The notes under the pieces are model-generated. The model was not told the DNA's origin, ran no database searches, and saw only the letters and a program-made list of their open reading frames with translations. From positions 15,391,653 to 15,455,652 of the forward strand of contig NC_079478.1 of NCBI RefSeq assembly GCF_026230105.1: a stretch of 64,000 nucleotides of DNA. The letters are read 5' to 3'. The stretch's first letter is position 1; the number at the start of each line of letters is the position of its first letter. Source of the stretch: Diorhabda sublineata (Eukaryota; Arthropoda; Insecta; Coleoptera; Chrysomelidae). This document shows positions 43,547-56,700 of the stretch, one piece after another. Both the position numbers and the translations under genes were made by a program.

Positions 43547-43768
43547 CTAAAAGGTATTTTTCAGATTAGCTACGATCTGCTCTGTTATAGTCTCCTCATT
43601 ATTAGGATTGGTCTCAAAGCATTTCTCTTTATGTTCATTTATTATTTCCAAAAGAGCCAGAAGACGTGGTGCTAAATCTGTTAAGTAAAGCGAATTAAGA
43701 AAGACAAAAAGACGTTCAGGGGCCAAACATTTACTTATCAAAACCGAATTGTGGCACATCGACTTGTC
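43547..43768 (-). CDS. Unrecognised open frame, possible exon or relic
   Basis: After an acceptor-like ctgcctcag: YDKSMCHNSVLISKCLAPER, LFVFLNSLYLTDLAPRLLAL, LEIINEHKEKCFE and TAG at the end. The amino-acid pattern looks like a real helical protein. Lies between the convergent Rph and Cys-motif genes. Confidence 0.3.
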   Translation of the reverse strand, partial: DKSMCHNSVLISKCLAPERLFVFLNSLYLTDLAPRLLALLEIINEHKEKCFETNPNNEETITEQIVANLKNTF

Positions 43769-43783
43769 GTACTGAGGCAGCAT

Positions 43784-45435
43784 TGTTTTATTTTCATGTA
43801 TTTTTTCTTTGTAAAATTCAGAATTTTCAACGCATAATCGAAGAAAACCATAACATGACCTTGATGTTCGATTTTACTCGATCTGCCTTATTACGGCTAG
43901 ATGTTTTCAGAGTTTTCAGCTAAAGATTCTTCTGCAGGGAAATATGAATTAGTATGTATATGATCTTTTTGTACTGAGAAGCCAAAAAAATAGTATTTCT
44001 TTACAAATCACATAAATATACTGTATTGTTTTTCTTCTTTATTTAAACTGTTTTCAACGGTGAGATTATGTACACACGGTATTTCTCATTACTCAATTCA
44101 TTAATACATATTTTAAATGCACTGAGCACTAAACTACTCGCTATTCAATAAAGTATCCACTATTCACTAACTCATACAAACAAAATTTCTCAATAATTTA
44201 ATTCTAGAATGTGAACAAACCAAAAAGTTTTGCAAGAAACTGATTTTTTAAAAAGGCTATACTGTACATAAGTTATGAAAACAAGTCAAATATTTCTTGG
44301 CAATTAGTATTCGGCGAGCCTACCAAATTTTAAATTCTATTAACATAATCGAACGGAACCGGCTTCACAGACCATGTCGTCTACGAGTTCGTGATAATGC
44401 TTTGCACGTTCCCGTGGGAAATTTTAAATTCTTGTCCAAGTTTTTAGGTAGATATAGTTTAAGGGAAAAGTTTGTTTACCCTTCGTACTTTTTAATACTT
44501 TGAACACCGTTCCGATCGGTACAACTTAACCGGCTCAGTTCCTCTTCTTTCTTATGTTTATTGATTAAAGTTCAACTATTTCCAGTGATATTTGATAGGC
44601 ACGTACTTCTCACACTCACATATTATCGGTAGGTTAGAATTGATGGACAGTAATCAATCAATACGAAAATCTTATTTCTCCATGTCATCTACTTTCTAGA
44701 ATACAAAGTATCAAATTTGACCTAATTTCGCTTACCAAATCTTTTATTTCCACTTAAACGAATCTGATGATAGAACAAATAAAAACCTTCTCAAATTTTC
44801 AAACTTCTATTATTTCAAAACTACAATAAAATATATACCTAATAAAACAAAAAACCAAAAGATTTATTAATATTTGCTTCTTAAAAAATAAAATATTGCA
44901 CATTATAATAGTGTAGACAATAACATATTGCACAATGTAGTAGGTAAGAAATTATTGCACGTTTGTTACAAAATATCACCAACTAAAAAGCTTAGAAATA
45001 AATAAAAAGCATCCATATTAAGAACTGAAACAAAGTAACATAGCCGTCTACCAATTTTTTTAAAACGGTTCAGGTAATTGTAGATATGTAAGTGAGATCT
45101 TTTCAAAAATACTTATAACTATTACTCTATGCAGCTCATAGTTATTACTAGTAAATTTTTATATGTGGAAGTATTATTTAAGGGCTTGAACAGAGAGGCC
45201 ATTTTGCATCATCACAGCAGCTTCACAGCTTGGCGGTACATAGAAGACATTCTCTGTCTATTTGCGACGCTGTACACAAAGTTGTAGGTCTGAATGAGTA
45301 AACTTTGTTCATTAACAAGTGGCCATAGTACGACAGCAAACATTACAGATTAATTTAGTTGTTCTACAACTCTACTGAAGAGAAGGAAGATTCACCTCAA
45401 CATAATAAAAGTAATCAAAGAACTGAACACCGATA
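43784..45435. other. Intergenic stretch, nothing recognised
   Basis: The frame at 44297-44503 (AISIRRAYQILNSINIIERN) lies in slightly GC-richer DNA and is unassigned. Confidence 0.4.
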
Positions 45436-46340
45436 ATTACACATGTCAAAATGGAAAATAATCTGAACAGTAGAATATCTGTGACGACCGGTATCATACA
45501 AAGAGACAGTTTCAGTCCGATCTTGTTCAGCATCATAATGGATGAGATTATAAACAAGGTAAAGCAAGCTAGTAGAGTATACCGAATGGGAAACAAAGAA
45601 ATAAAAATAGTATGTTATGTTGAAGACACAGTGATCATCGCAGAAGACGAAGATAATTTACAAAGGCTACTGTATAGATTTGAACAAATAGTGAAAGCTT
45701 TTAACATGCTAATATCCCTGAAGAAAACTAAATATTTTACAGTGTTCAGAGAACCAAGAAGATGTAAACTCACGATATATGATCAAAGTGTAGAACAAGT
45801 GATGTCATTCAAATCTCTAGGAACGAACATAACAAGTAATAGAAATTTAAAGAATGAAGTGAAAGCTCCAACAACAAAGGTGTCATTAATATTAGGGTAC
45901 CTGAGAGATGTAATTTAGCGGAATAAATATATGACTACCAGGAACAAGATCAGAATATACAAGACATGTGCTAGTCCAGTAATGACATACGAGATAGAGA
46001 CCAGAGCAGAGATTACCATAACTAAGCGACTTTTAAGAACTACTGAAATGCGAATGCGGAGATCAATAGCGGAACATACATTATTTGACCACAAGAGAAA
46101 TGATGAAATAAGGGATATATGTGACATCCAGGATGTAGTGAGATGGACAAGAAATCGGCGAAGGAAATGAAGAGACGGCGTGGACAGAATGTCATATGAC
46201 CGGTTGGCAAAGATTGCAAAGGAAGAAAAATCGAATACATCCCGACCACCAGGACGACCACCTAAAAGATGGTATGGAAGCTTGTCTTCATCATCCCAGC
46301 TACAGCTAGGCAACCATTGCATGCAAACACAGGACTAAGT
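45436..46340 (+). pseudogene. Non-LTR reverse transcriptase relic (RT box to C-terminus)
   Basis: Long frames split by a few stops: GIIQRDSFSPILFSIIMDEI, YVEDTVIIAEDEDNLQRLLY, then FNMLISLKKTKYFTVFREPR, and after a stop RNKIRIYKTCASPVMTYEIE, TRAEITITKRLLRTTEMRMR, RPPGRPPKRW. The catalytic YADD is YVED, so it is inactive. Same family as 4918-5358 and one of the best preserved relics here. Confidence 0.88.
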
Positions 46341-49300
46341 CCAACCGTACGAAGAAGGAAGAAGAAGAAGATAGTCCTATTAAATTTACCAAAAAATTCG
46401 CAGTAGAGGTACTATGGAATCGGACGAAGAATATCTACCTTTTGCTTTCCTCTTTTGCCGTTAACGTATAGGATATGAGAGTTTTATGTTACGAATTCCC
46501 ATCGTGTAAAATTATACGGTCAAAATTATTTCTTTCTAGGTTGGTGCCTTAAAATGGCGACCAAACATCTAAGTAGGCTTTTGATTTTTAATTATACTAC
46601 TAATTAAACTACTAATAAGTCCAAAAAGTGACGTCTGGCTGAGACGTCGTGTGTTTAAGCGCAAAAAAACCTTGTTATTTGTGTATTATGTTGTATCCAC
46701 TCATTCAGTTCGAACTAAAATATAGGATGACTAAGATGGCCTGAAAGTTTGTGTCGTAGAGATGAATCCTGCATAAAGTTATGGTTGTGAGACCCAGAAG
46801 GTTATCTGTATGGATATGTAAATATTTATGTGTTCAATAGTCAATTGAACGAAATTGCAATGAGTAGAGATTATTTCCTTATTTAATTTATAATGAATGA
46901 AATTTATGGATATTTCGTCTTAAACACCTTACTACCAAGACTTTATTATGCTGTTTTCCAAATTTCTTTACCTTTCTATTCATAAATGATTATAGTTTTT
47001 CTGTTTTTTTATCTAGAGCAGATTTATAAACGAATCTTTTTGATGAAATATGTTGAAAATGAGCAAAACATTGAAGAAATTTTGTATATTCATTAATCAA
47101 AACTTATATACTTTTTAATCAAAAGAATACGATTTATTAACACTCGAAAAAATTTACAACAAAGTGTTTATTTATCCGGAAATTTTACCTTATATTTGAT
47201 AAAATATTTTCATAATTCGCAAATCTCCTTTCAATGTCTACCGAGGCCACTGGAACATATTTAAAGTGACCTAGTAAATTCTATATCTTTATCAATTTCA
47301 AAGTTTCAAAGTTTCTCTTCAAAATTTCGTAAATTTTCTTGACGGTTTTGGAGCCGTTGTTTCTTATATACCTGAAGCTTTTGAAATATTTTTTTCAAAT
47401 GTTTTTAACGGATTACTTACACATTTTTTTTATTAATTATTTTTACTACAAAACTAAGGCATTTTGATAAAAGTTGGTTGATGTGCCAATGAAGCTTTTG
47501 TTACACGATTTTGTGCCTTCGCAATAGCAATAGTGTCTTAAACTCTAGAAGCATTTTCTTAATTCCTATGAAATTTTTAGCATAAAAGATTGCTGCTTCC
47601 AGCACCTATTCATCATAGGTTCGGGACGTGATGGTACTTTTGACAAATACGTTTTTAGCGCTACTAATTGCAAGATATTGATAAAATGCCTAAATATACA
47701 AATATGTAAGCATTATGCATTTAGTATAGGCTTATTCATCATCAAACCCTAAAATAATTTGAAATATCATATGAGAAGTATCTTTAATACAATATAATTT
47801 AATTCAATAGTTCAGAAAATCACATAGCTCTTGTATGTATATATTTTAACGCACATTTTCTATTTTCTATTAATTAAAAAATGGGAAAAACAAGACTTCA
47901 TTTTTGTAAAAAACAAACAATATACTTTATTTATTTGTCTTGCATTTATTAATATAGAGTTGGCAACATGATGAGCTAATATAGGCGTATTATTTTATGT
48001 TTTGCATTTTGTTTATACTAGAATAAAATTATCTATATTACAAGAATTAATAAACAATTTTCATTCCTACAAGACTGATCAAAAATGCATCTATGAATTT
48101 CAATTGAAGTTTTATGTCGATTCTCATGAAAATCGAAACAAACTTTACGGGGAATATGTCTGTTGATTGTTATGCAACAAACTTTTCATATTATATTAAT
48201 GATAAATACTTTTCACAAGTTTAAAAAAAAAGAGAAATAATTTACTCAACAAAAATTGAAGAAGTTCATAAATAATGGATTTATGTTGAAAACTATTACC
48301 TATTTTATTCAACCAGGTTCTCTCTGTACTATGTTCTCAATGTTTATTTATTCGCCTCACTAGTTCTTGTTATTCAATTTTGAATTTCAATAATTTCACA
48401 TTAGATTTTCATAATCATTCAACTGTGATTTGAATTTTATATTTGTTTGATTAATAAACGTCTCATTGCGGATGAAGTAGAAATGATTCCTTTACATAAA
48501 AGGTCCAAATCAATGAATGGTTTTCTGAAGATAATGACCGATTAAAAACGTGAAAGGAATACTTAGAAGTAAGACATTCTCTTTATTTCTGGAGTCCTTC
48601 ATTTCTTGCTAATGCGGAGGGCGATATTTACGTTTTGAAGTAACATGGAAATATTCAACTGTAGTCGAAGGATAGGTAGAAGATTGTGGAAATTCAAGAT
48701 CTAATTCTAGCACCTCTACGGAATTATATCTCAAATCGAAACTGGATGGTATTAAAACCTCCAAAACTACAATGTATCGAGCTAACTTTGAATGATCTAA
48801 GGAATGAATATTGGTTCGTGTACAGGATTGTAGCATTGTAAGTAAACAATACAATTAGGTTGTGTAAAATGTGAAATATTGGAAAGCGTTAATTATTGTT
48901 GGAGATACAAAAATTAATGATTTCTTGGATTTTTGCTTGTTTAAGATTAAAATTCAACCATTTCATATAGGTTACATACGTGAAAATATTTATTTCCCAT
49001 ACTATTTTGCGCATGGTGTCGTGGTAACCTAGAAAAATGAAAAAGTCACTTTGCAAATTAGCATCAAATCGAAAACTTTGTCTTTTTATGATGCTGACAA
49101 AAAAATTTTCTATGAATAAGCTATAATTTAAATTTAGGTGAACTCTATTTTTTCTCCTTCATCCTCACTTACAATAAAAAATCTTTTCTTCTGGTCAATA
49201 CTAATTAATTTATTAAATGATCAGTTTGAATTGAAGAAAAAAGTCATATCATACAAATAAGATCGGTACAAGACTATGTGCAATTTTAATTCGTTTCAGT

Positions 49301-50213
49301 TCTTTGTTTTCGTCTGTTTTACAAGTTTTTCCATCACAACACATGAATTTATACTACAAGGGATGTAAGAAACATTTAATAGACGAGCAATAGAATACTG
49401 GTAAATATATTCACATCCCGTGTAGCATACAAGTATAAGAGTTTTTCCCCTTCCCCAGGATTTATTCTTAAATTTTCATTGATTTATTTAGATACTTTCC
49501 TCATGCAATTAAGGAGAGGTTTTACAGATTTCTATAGCATCATAAGCTTTATTTTACCTACAATGTCAATCCTACAGTTTATTATCAAAAATTGGGAGAA
49601 ATTGAAATTATTATTAATTTTTATAACAGCCAAATGGATACAGAAGAATCAGCCAAAATTACTTGTCTTTTGCAGCATCTAGAAAAATCAGGTTTTGAAG
49701 CAACGTATTAATATTTCAAGAAATGGTCCTAAACCAAAACTGTTTATGCAATTCCAGAAACTGTGCTGTTTATATATACGAAAAAGCTGTGTTTATGGTG
49801 TGAATATTCCATGCATAAGTCCACCTTTTTCATAGATATTTCCTCGTATCCTAACAGTACATTTTTATTAGTTTGACGTTGGTAATGATATAGAAAACTA
49901 AGATATTTTCTATTTTTGTTTTAGAAACTCATCAAATATGGGTTGTTTTTGGAGTGAATAAGATACATATGGCATAGTAGAGGTAAGTTGCCGTACAACT
50001 TGTCCTTGAAGGCAATCGTTACCTTTTCGGTAATTGTTACTTATGTAATTTAAAATAGTGTCAAAATGCGTTGTTTACAATATAGGAAGGAGAAAAAATA
50101 CATTGAAACTATCAATGAAATAAATATTGCACATTATAAATAATCAATATTATTAACTACAAAACATGCTCAGCTAGCACTTAGGCTTTAGAATTGAATG
50201 AATATTTTCTATC
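46341..50213. other. Intergenic stretch downstream of the Cys-motif gene
   Basis: Starts with a gaagaagaag simple repeat (46345-46375), then AT-rich DNA. The minus-strand frame 48854-48609 (YIVVLEVLIPSSFDLRYNSV) is unrecognised. No other gene seen. Confidence 0.4.
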
Positions 50214-50773
50214 CTAAGGTAAATATCCTAAAGAGTTTTCGATATTACTACTAACGTTTCTCATATTTCTTTCTACTTCATTTCTCAAATCAAGATATGC
50301 TCTATTTTCCAATTTTTTACCCTCACAAGAACTCGACCTTCTTGATTCATCAGATTGACTCTGGATTGTATACAAACCGTTTTTAGCACTATACATATTC
50401 AGCTTGCCATTTTTACTGGAATGTGATCCACTTCGGACAGAAGACATTCCTCTGGAAGCACTCGAAGTAGTTTTTAAAGCATACAAATTACTTTGATTCT
50501 TAATTAAATGAGTATAGTGCGATTTAGAGCTTGTGCCAATTTGAGATTTTGGTGGTTTCGAGTATTTTGAATGAGAATACATTTTGTTGCAAGAATTTTT
50601 TGATGACACTATTGATGCAGAGTCGATATTTTCAGAATTTAAATGGGCTATATCCGTTGTTTGGCTTAGTTTTATGTCCGAGAAAAGAGCTGCTATCTCT
50701 GCGGATTTTTTAACTGAAAGGGCTTCTGTATAAACACCGGAAGAAATCGCTGTTGACTGGACTGTTCGGCCAT
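50214..50773 (-). CDS. Cys-motif gene last exon and stop
   Basis: Acceptor gttttatttcag. Begins GRTVQSTAISSGVYTEALSV, then KKSAEIAALFSDIKLSQTTD, followed by about 120 Ser/Lys/Asn-rich residues ending NSLGYLP and TAG. The preceding intron is about 5.5 kb and holds mariner and Tc1 relics. No clear AATAAA is seen within 150 bases after the stop. Confidence 0.7.
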
Positions 50774-53700
50774 CTGAAATAAAACGATTAATCACTTCGA
50801 GAATTAAGTAAATGGTATGGTTATTCATGTATGGACACTTTGCAATTCCATTCAATTAGCATTGGTGATTTCAGTTTTTTACAATGTGATAAAATTTGAC
50901 CTAAAACAAACATTTCTACGTATTTTAATAAAAACCTCCTTTTAAGCTGATATAAGCATGTCGACGCTCAATCTAATTTTGGATAGACTTATTGTTTACC
51001 TCGGCTGGGATAGCTTTCAGTATCTTAAGTGAATGCTTTTTATGGCTTTAATTTCACCTCAACCTAACCATCGAAAATGCTTCAACTTATAAAGTCAAAT
51101 TTTAAACATATACGGAAGTGAAATAATAAAAACTTAATGGTAGAAAGTGACAAAATAATAAAAAATTATAGAATTTCGAAAAAATTTAAAAATAGTATAT
51201 CTTCCTTCCTCTAACATTTATATTTGCTTGAAGGCGATATCCCATATTAAGAATTAATGATCATTCGATAAAACAGGGGATCTACCGTATTTGGTGAGCC
51301 AGGTATTTATCGTAGGCGTCTCTTTACGATATTCCAAACATGTTTTATTTGGTTAAAGCCGAGACTTCTGACAAGTCAAAACATGGTAGTAACTCCAACC
51401 CTCTTGATAATATTGCTATACGATTCTTGCAATGTGTCGCCTCCTCTAACCACAAATAGTGTTAATGACAAGATTTTTTTTGTAAAATGTTTGTAATTTA
51501 CTTTTTTCCTACAAAACACACCTTATCTATTCGATCTTATGCCTTCTTATGTGGGCTTATGGGCGGCCTTCTTGAATGAGTTCTATTTCAACAAAATGTT
51601 TTAAAACTCTTGAAATTATTGGAAATTTAGTTAAATTTTTTTAAAACAATAATATTTCCAATTTTGGTGTAAATGTAAAGAAAAGTTTCCCATTTTTCTC
51701 CAATTTTACCAATTTAAGTATTTACGGTTGTTACGAATTGTATAATATCATAAAAATTGAAACATTGAAATTTATCAATAAAATTATTTGATTAATCTCA
51801 ATTTTTTGAATAACATGTTATCTTTGGTGCGGAATGTGATTTTTAGAACAGAAATTTTGCGCAGAGAATCGACGTAATTGTTCATAAAGAACTTAGGCAG
51901 CAAAATATTTTAAAATATTTACAAAAATAGCTTATAACTTTGAGAAACAAATTTATTGAAATCCAAAGTATCAACGATGGAGAAAATTTTGTAAAACAAA
52001 TACAAATGAAAAATTTGGTTCCATCAAAATGGGGAAAATTCGGGGAAAAAATTTGGGAAACTAAGAAAATCAATCAATATCAACCTATGAGTTCAAGAAA
52101 TTGTATTGAATAAATGGGGCAGTTGGGCGTACGTTCGTTCGAACAAAATGTCGTGAAACATTTCTTTCAACATGCTGTCATCAAAGGAGATTTTCTATTC
52201 TTAATTTCTTTTGTCACTTATTGACACATTTCATTTCATTGCAACATTTTCTAAACGTTCGAACCACGTTCACAGTTGAGTTTATCTATCTTTTAATATA
52301 AATTGTCCAATGCTGAAGTAAAACTTCGACTAATTCTAGAATAATCATAAGAGACACATCAGTTATTTTCAATTTGCATCATTCAAATTGCCTACACCCA
52401 CGTCATTTAATTCAATTTACAATCTCTTGACAATAGAAGAGAATCACAGAAATATTTATAAAATTACTTTACCGTATTTATGATTAAACTACAGATATAG
52501 TAGAATATAAATTTCAATCTTGCATAAACAGCACAGAATGTTTAGTTACTAGAGATAATATCCACGTTCTCAAACATTCAAAACCTTTAAATAATATCTT
52601 TGATATTCTTTTTAATTGGACTTTCCATCTAAACGGATATTAGGTAGGTCAGCAAAAGCCGACTCGAACTTGGTTTCAAGGACGTTGCATCCCGATTTAA
52701 CTCAGGATGAGAATCTAGGAAAAGGGGAGAAAGTTTTAGACAAAGAGTCGCTGCTCATTGCGAATCCAGGTCATACAGAATCGAACTAAGTGGAGAATAA
52801 AATGAACGAGTAATATCTTATTATATTTCCGGAAACGAGAACTAATGAAGTGTTAATTAATTAACAGGGATTGATTAATATAAGATTTTTGAAGTTAAGC
52901 TGACGTATTGATAATTAGATTATATAATATAGAATGGTTAGCGTAAACGAATAACTCCAAATCTAATAATATTTGTAACATGTTTTTTCAGTTGTTATTA
53001 GCAAGTACAGGACTGCCTATTATTGAATGTATCTCAGAATAAATCGCACGAGTATATAATTCAAAGAAATAATGTCCACAGTGTTAGATAACATTGAAAT
53101 GTGGTCTATGGAAATTTGAGAAACATCATTTCATAGGTGGTATCACAAAGTCGTTGTACTTCCAAAGTTTATAAAGTAGGTCAAAAAGAACATTGTGATG
53201 ATGTTGAGGAGACATATAAACATTCACAAGGAACTAAAATTTACTAAATTTGATGATATTAACATTAGCTATAAAATATAGAATAACTATTGTTCATTTC
53301 AATACAAAATAATTGCATAAACTCAAAGATAACTTTAGTAATATTAACAGAAGTTTGACATTGACAAAAAAAACGAGAATTAATCATTTGACGACAAACT
53401 TACCTCGTAAAATGATAAATTCGATAATCTATTATTTGCAAAATTTTCGGAATACTATTAAAGAAGTTGACAAAATGACAAGAGCAGTCGGAAAGTTGTT
53501 CTTGAAGATCTATCGATAGGTTTTTAAGCTTTAACGATAAAAATTGTTGTTTGTCCGTCCTGTCCGGCAACATCTTGAATATCGATTTAACCTTTCGTAT
53601 CATAGTCTCCGAATCGAACGTATCCCAATTCGTATAGTCGAAAAAGAGTTATTGGATACTATAATTAAAGCAGAGTTAATGGTAACTATTAAATTACAAT

Positions 53701-56700
53701 TAGTACATTTCGATGGAGTCATAGACAGAGTACAACTGCCAACATATCATTATGGCGCTCTACGTGAAATATATAAAATTGCAACATAAAGTTCTACATT
53801 TTCGTATGATTTTCTATGACATTCAACCACCATGGATTAAACCAACAGCAATGTGCCGATCAACTCGATATTAGTTTTGGTGATGAAACACCATCTCGAT
53901 ACACCGTGTTTCGCTGGTTTCCACTTCTTTATAAGATGAATTTCTGAAAGGTTGTCCAAAATCTGCTGTTGTGCAAGAAAACTTCCTTGCTGTGTGTAAA
54001 CTGATCTTGCAAGATCGTCATGTGATACACTGTGAGGTTGAGGCATACTTGGGAATTACACTTGCATGCAATCAACATGGCATGAACATTTGCTGTCAAA
54101 AAGATTTGTTCCCGTTGGATACCGCAGAATTTGACAACCGCATAACAAAAAGCTCGTGTCGATTGGTGCAAATGAATGCTGAAAAAAATTAATCACGGTG
54201 CTTCAAAAGACGGCAACAATCGACTGTATGGGTCTTTCAAGACGATCTAAAACTAACAAAATTTGTTCGCGCTCGAAGCAGTTCGAAGTAAATGTTCGCC
54301 AATTTATTCGGAATAGCTGGACATGTCACCACCGTTCCATTAGAGCAATGTAGAACTGTCAATTCTGAATGATATACTTGCATTTGTTTGTCAAAAGTGT
54401 TCTAAAAGTTAGGAAAAATCAATCGTACAAGAATCATTCTCCACCACGACAATGCGAGCTCTCACACATCATTTCAAACAAAAACATTTTTGAACAATCA
54501 AAACATCGAATTGATGAGTCATCTACCGTACAGTCCTTACTTGGCACCCAATGATTGCAAAAGAGTATTGGTCTTACTAGAGAGTACTTGTTTTTTTGTT
54601 TATCTTAAAACGTAAGTAGCAACATTCATACTACATATTGCAATAGTTGAAGTTACCCTCTTAGCACGAAAAGAAGTATACATCATGTGTAAAGAGCAGA
54701 AAACCACATGAGAGAATTAGATTTCCTAGTGGATACAGACTTTATTTATTTTGGGACTGGGTAACGATAGTGATAGTTTCATACCAATTGAAGCGAAGTG
54801 GATCATTAAAATGAGTTCAGTGTATGTATAAAAGAAAATATCAACCTTTCTTCAAATTATACTTTTATCAGTGTATTAGGAATGATAATATCTCTCTAAG
54901 AGAATAAATTAGAATTTTTGTTGTATCGTTAATATAGCTTATTAATTTCGTTATTACTATTCTAAGTAATTGAATATGGAGACACGATCAATCAAAATTC
55001 AAGCTTTCAAAAATCTAGACATTTGATAACAAATTTAAACGTTTGTAACTTATAGTATAGATACATGTCGAACTCAATTTAGTGAAAATCTTCATGTATC
55101 TTTCGATAAAATAGTGATTTTTTAATAAAAGATGTGATATTGTGAGGATAAAAAGATAATCAAGCAGCAGTTTTGAGCGAGGTCAGCTCTGTTTTTATGC
55201 TATCGGTGGGTGGGAAAACTTCCAAGGCCCTTCCGTAAGCGATTTCGTTTTATAGCATATATTTTTATACAACATAATGGAGCAAAACTGTTAGGGGGGC
55301 AATACTTCTACAAAGCCGTTTTTATTGACAAAGCTACCACATTTTGATTCGTAACAATATGTCCAATTAATGGATGGAAAGTTATTAAATTGTTTCTTTT
55401 TTTGTAGTGTGATGACTTTCTATGGAATAGATTTTACATTTGAATAAAACTGATATGATACTAAATATTATATTGATCAGTTAAACTTTTTCATCTGTAA
55501 AATTTCCCATGTATCTTACATAAAGATTAATCTTAATAGTCATGTAAAGGAAACTGTGTTGTAATGATGGGTAAATATAGAGAGAAAATAATTTAAGTTG
55601 TGGATTGAACCTCATTATTTTTATGGAAAGACAATTGAATAAACCGAGGAAAAGATATGTAAATTTTGACTTGAAAGTGCTCCATCCAAATGAATGATTT
55701 GTGAGGTTCTGTCTTAGAATTGGCCATATTAATACAGATGATTCTGAATTTTCGGAACCGTCAAATAAAAGTACGTGATGGAATAAATATCTCAACTAAA
55801 CGGGTATGCAATATTTTGAATGGTAATAAAAGTGGTTGTTTTCCGAAAAACGAGTACACTATGGTAATCCAAAAATAAAAATACAATGGACATAATCCGA
55901 AGAACATGTTCCCAATCAAGCAAAAGATTCATTAGAGATTTTGAAGATGTAATCTCCTTTGTTAACCTAGAAGAAGAGATTATGGCCAGTAAAATTACGT
56001 CATCTGGATATTTCGCTGTCTAAGTTGTCCACTGTATTCACATGATCTGGCTCCCTTTGATTACGTTCTGTTTAAAAATATACTGTAACTTGATAGCTTG
56101 CTTAATGGGTAGTAATTTGATGTTACCTTCGTCATGAAGATCAAAAGCACATCCCTATCAGTTTACTGAGTTTTTTCTCATTAGAGTTTTTAAACGAACA
56201 GATTTCACTACATTCAACATTATATCGTTATTATCTAGTGAAAACACTGAATTTCTATAGTATAATGAACTTTATCATTAGTATATAACTTACTAGAGCG
56301 ATGACTTTTGGCAGAACCGTGATTTTTTGCAGCAGTTGGTCTGCATGGCGCAATTCCATTTCTATGTACAGCTTTACCCTGCAAATAATTATGCAATCCT
56401 CCATTGCATTGATCGTAATCTCTTTCTCCGATACCATTTTCTTCTAAGGACACCAAAGACTGAGTATTCCGACTTTTCAATTTCTCATAATACTTTTCAG
56501 GAGGATTCAAAAAATATTCCAAGCTTTTCGTACTCTTTGTATTTGACTTCTTCTTACAAAGTTTATTATGTCGATGATGGTCTGAGTCTTGAGTGAAGCC
56601 CCTCTCACAAATAGGGTCTATAGAAGCCGGATTATAATATATATTCGGGCAATAACATTTGTTACTTTCCGTACAAGAATCAGTATCACATTCGCAGTAA

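Noticed and set aside
45915..46322. Minus-strand 135-codon frame
   Set aside because: Shadow of the reverse transcriptase relic on the plus strand.
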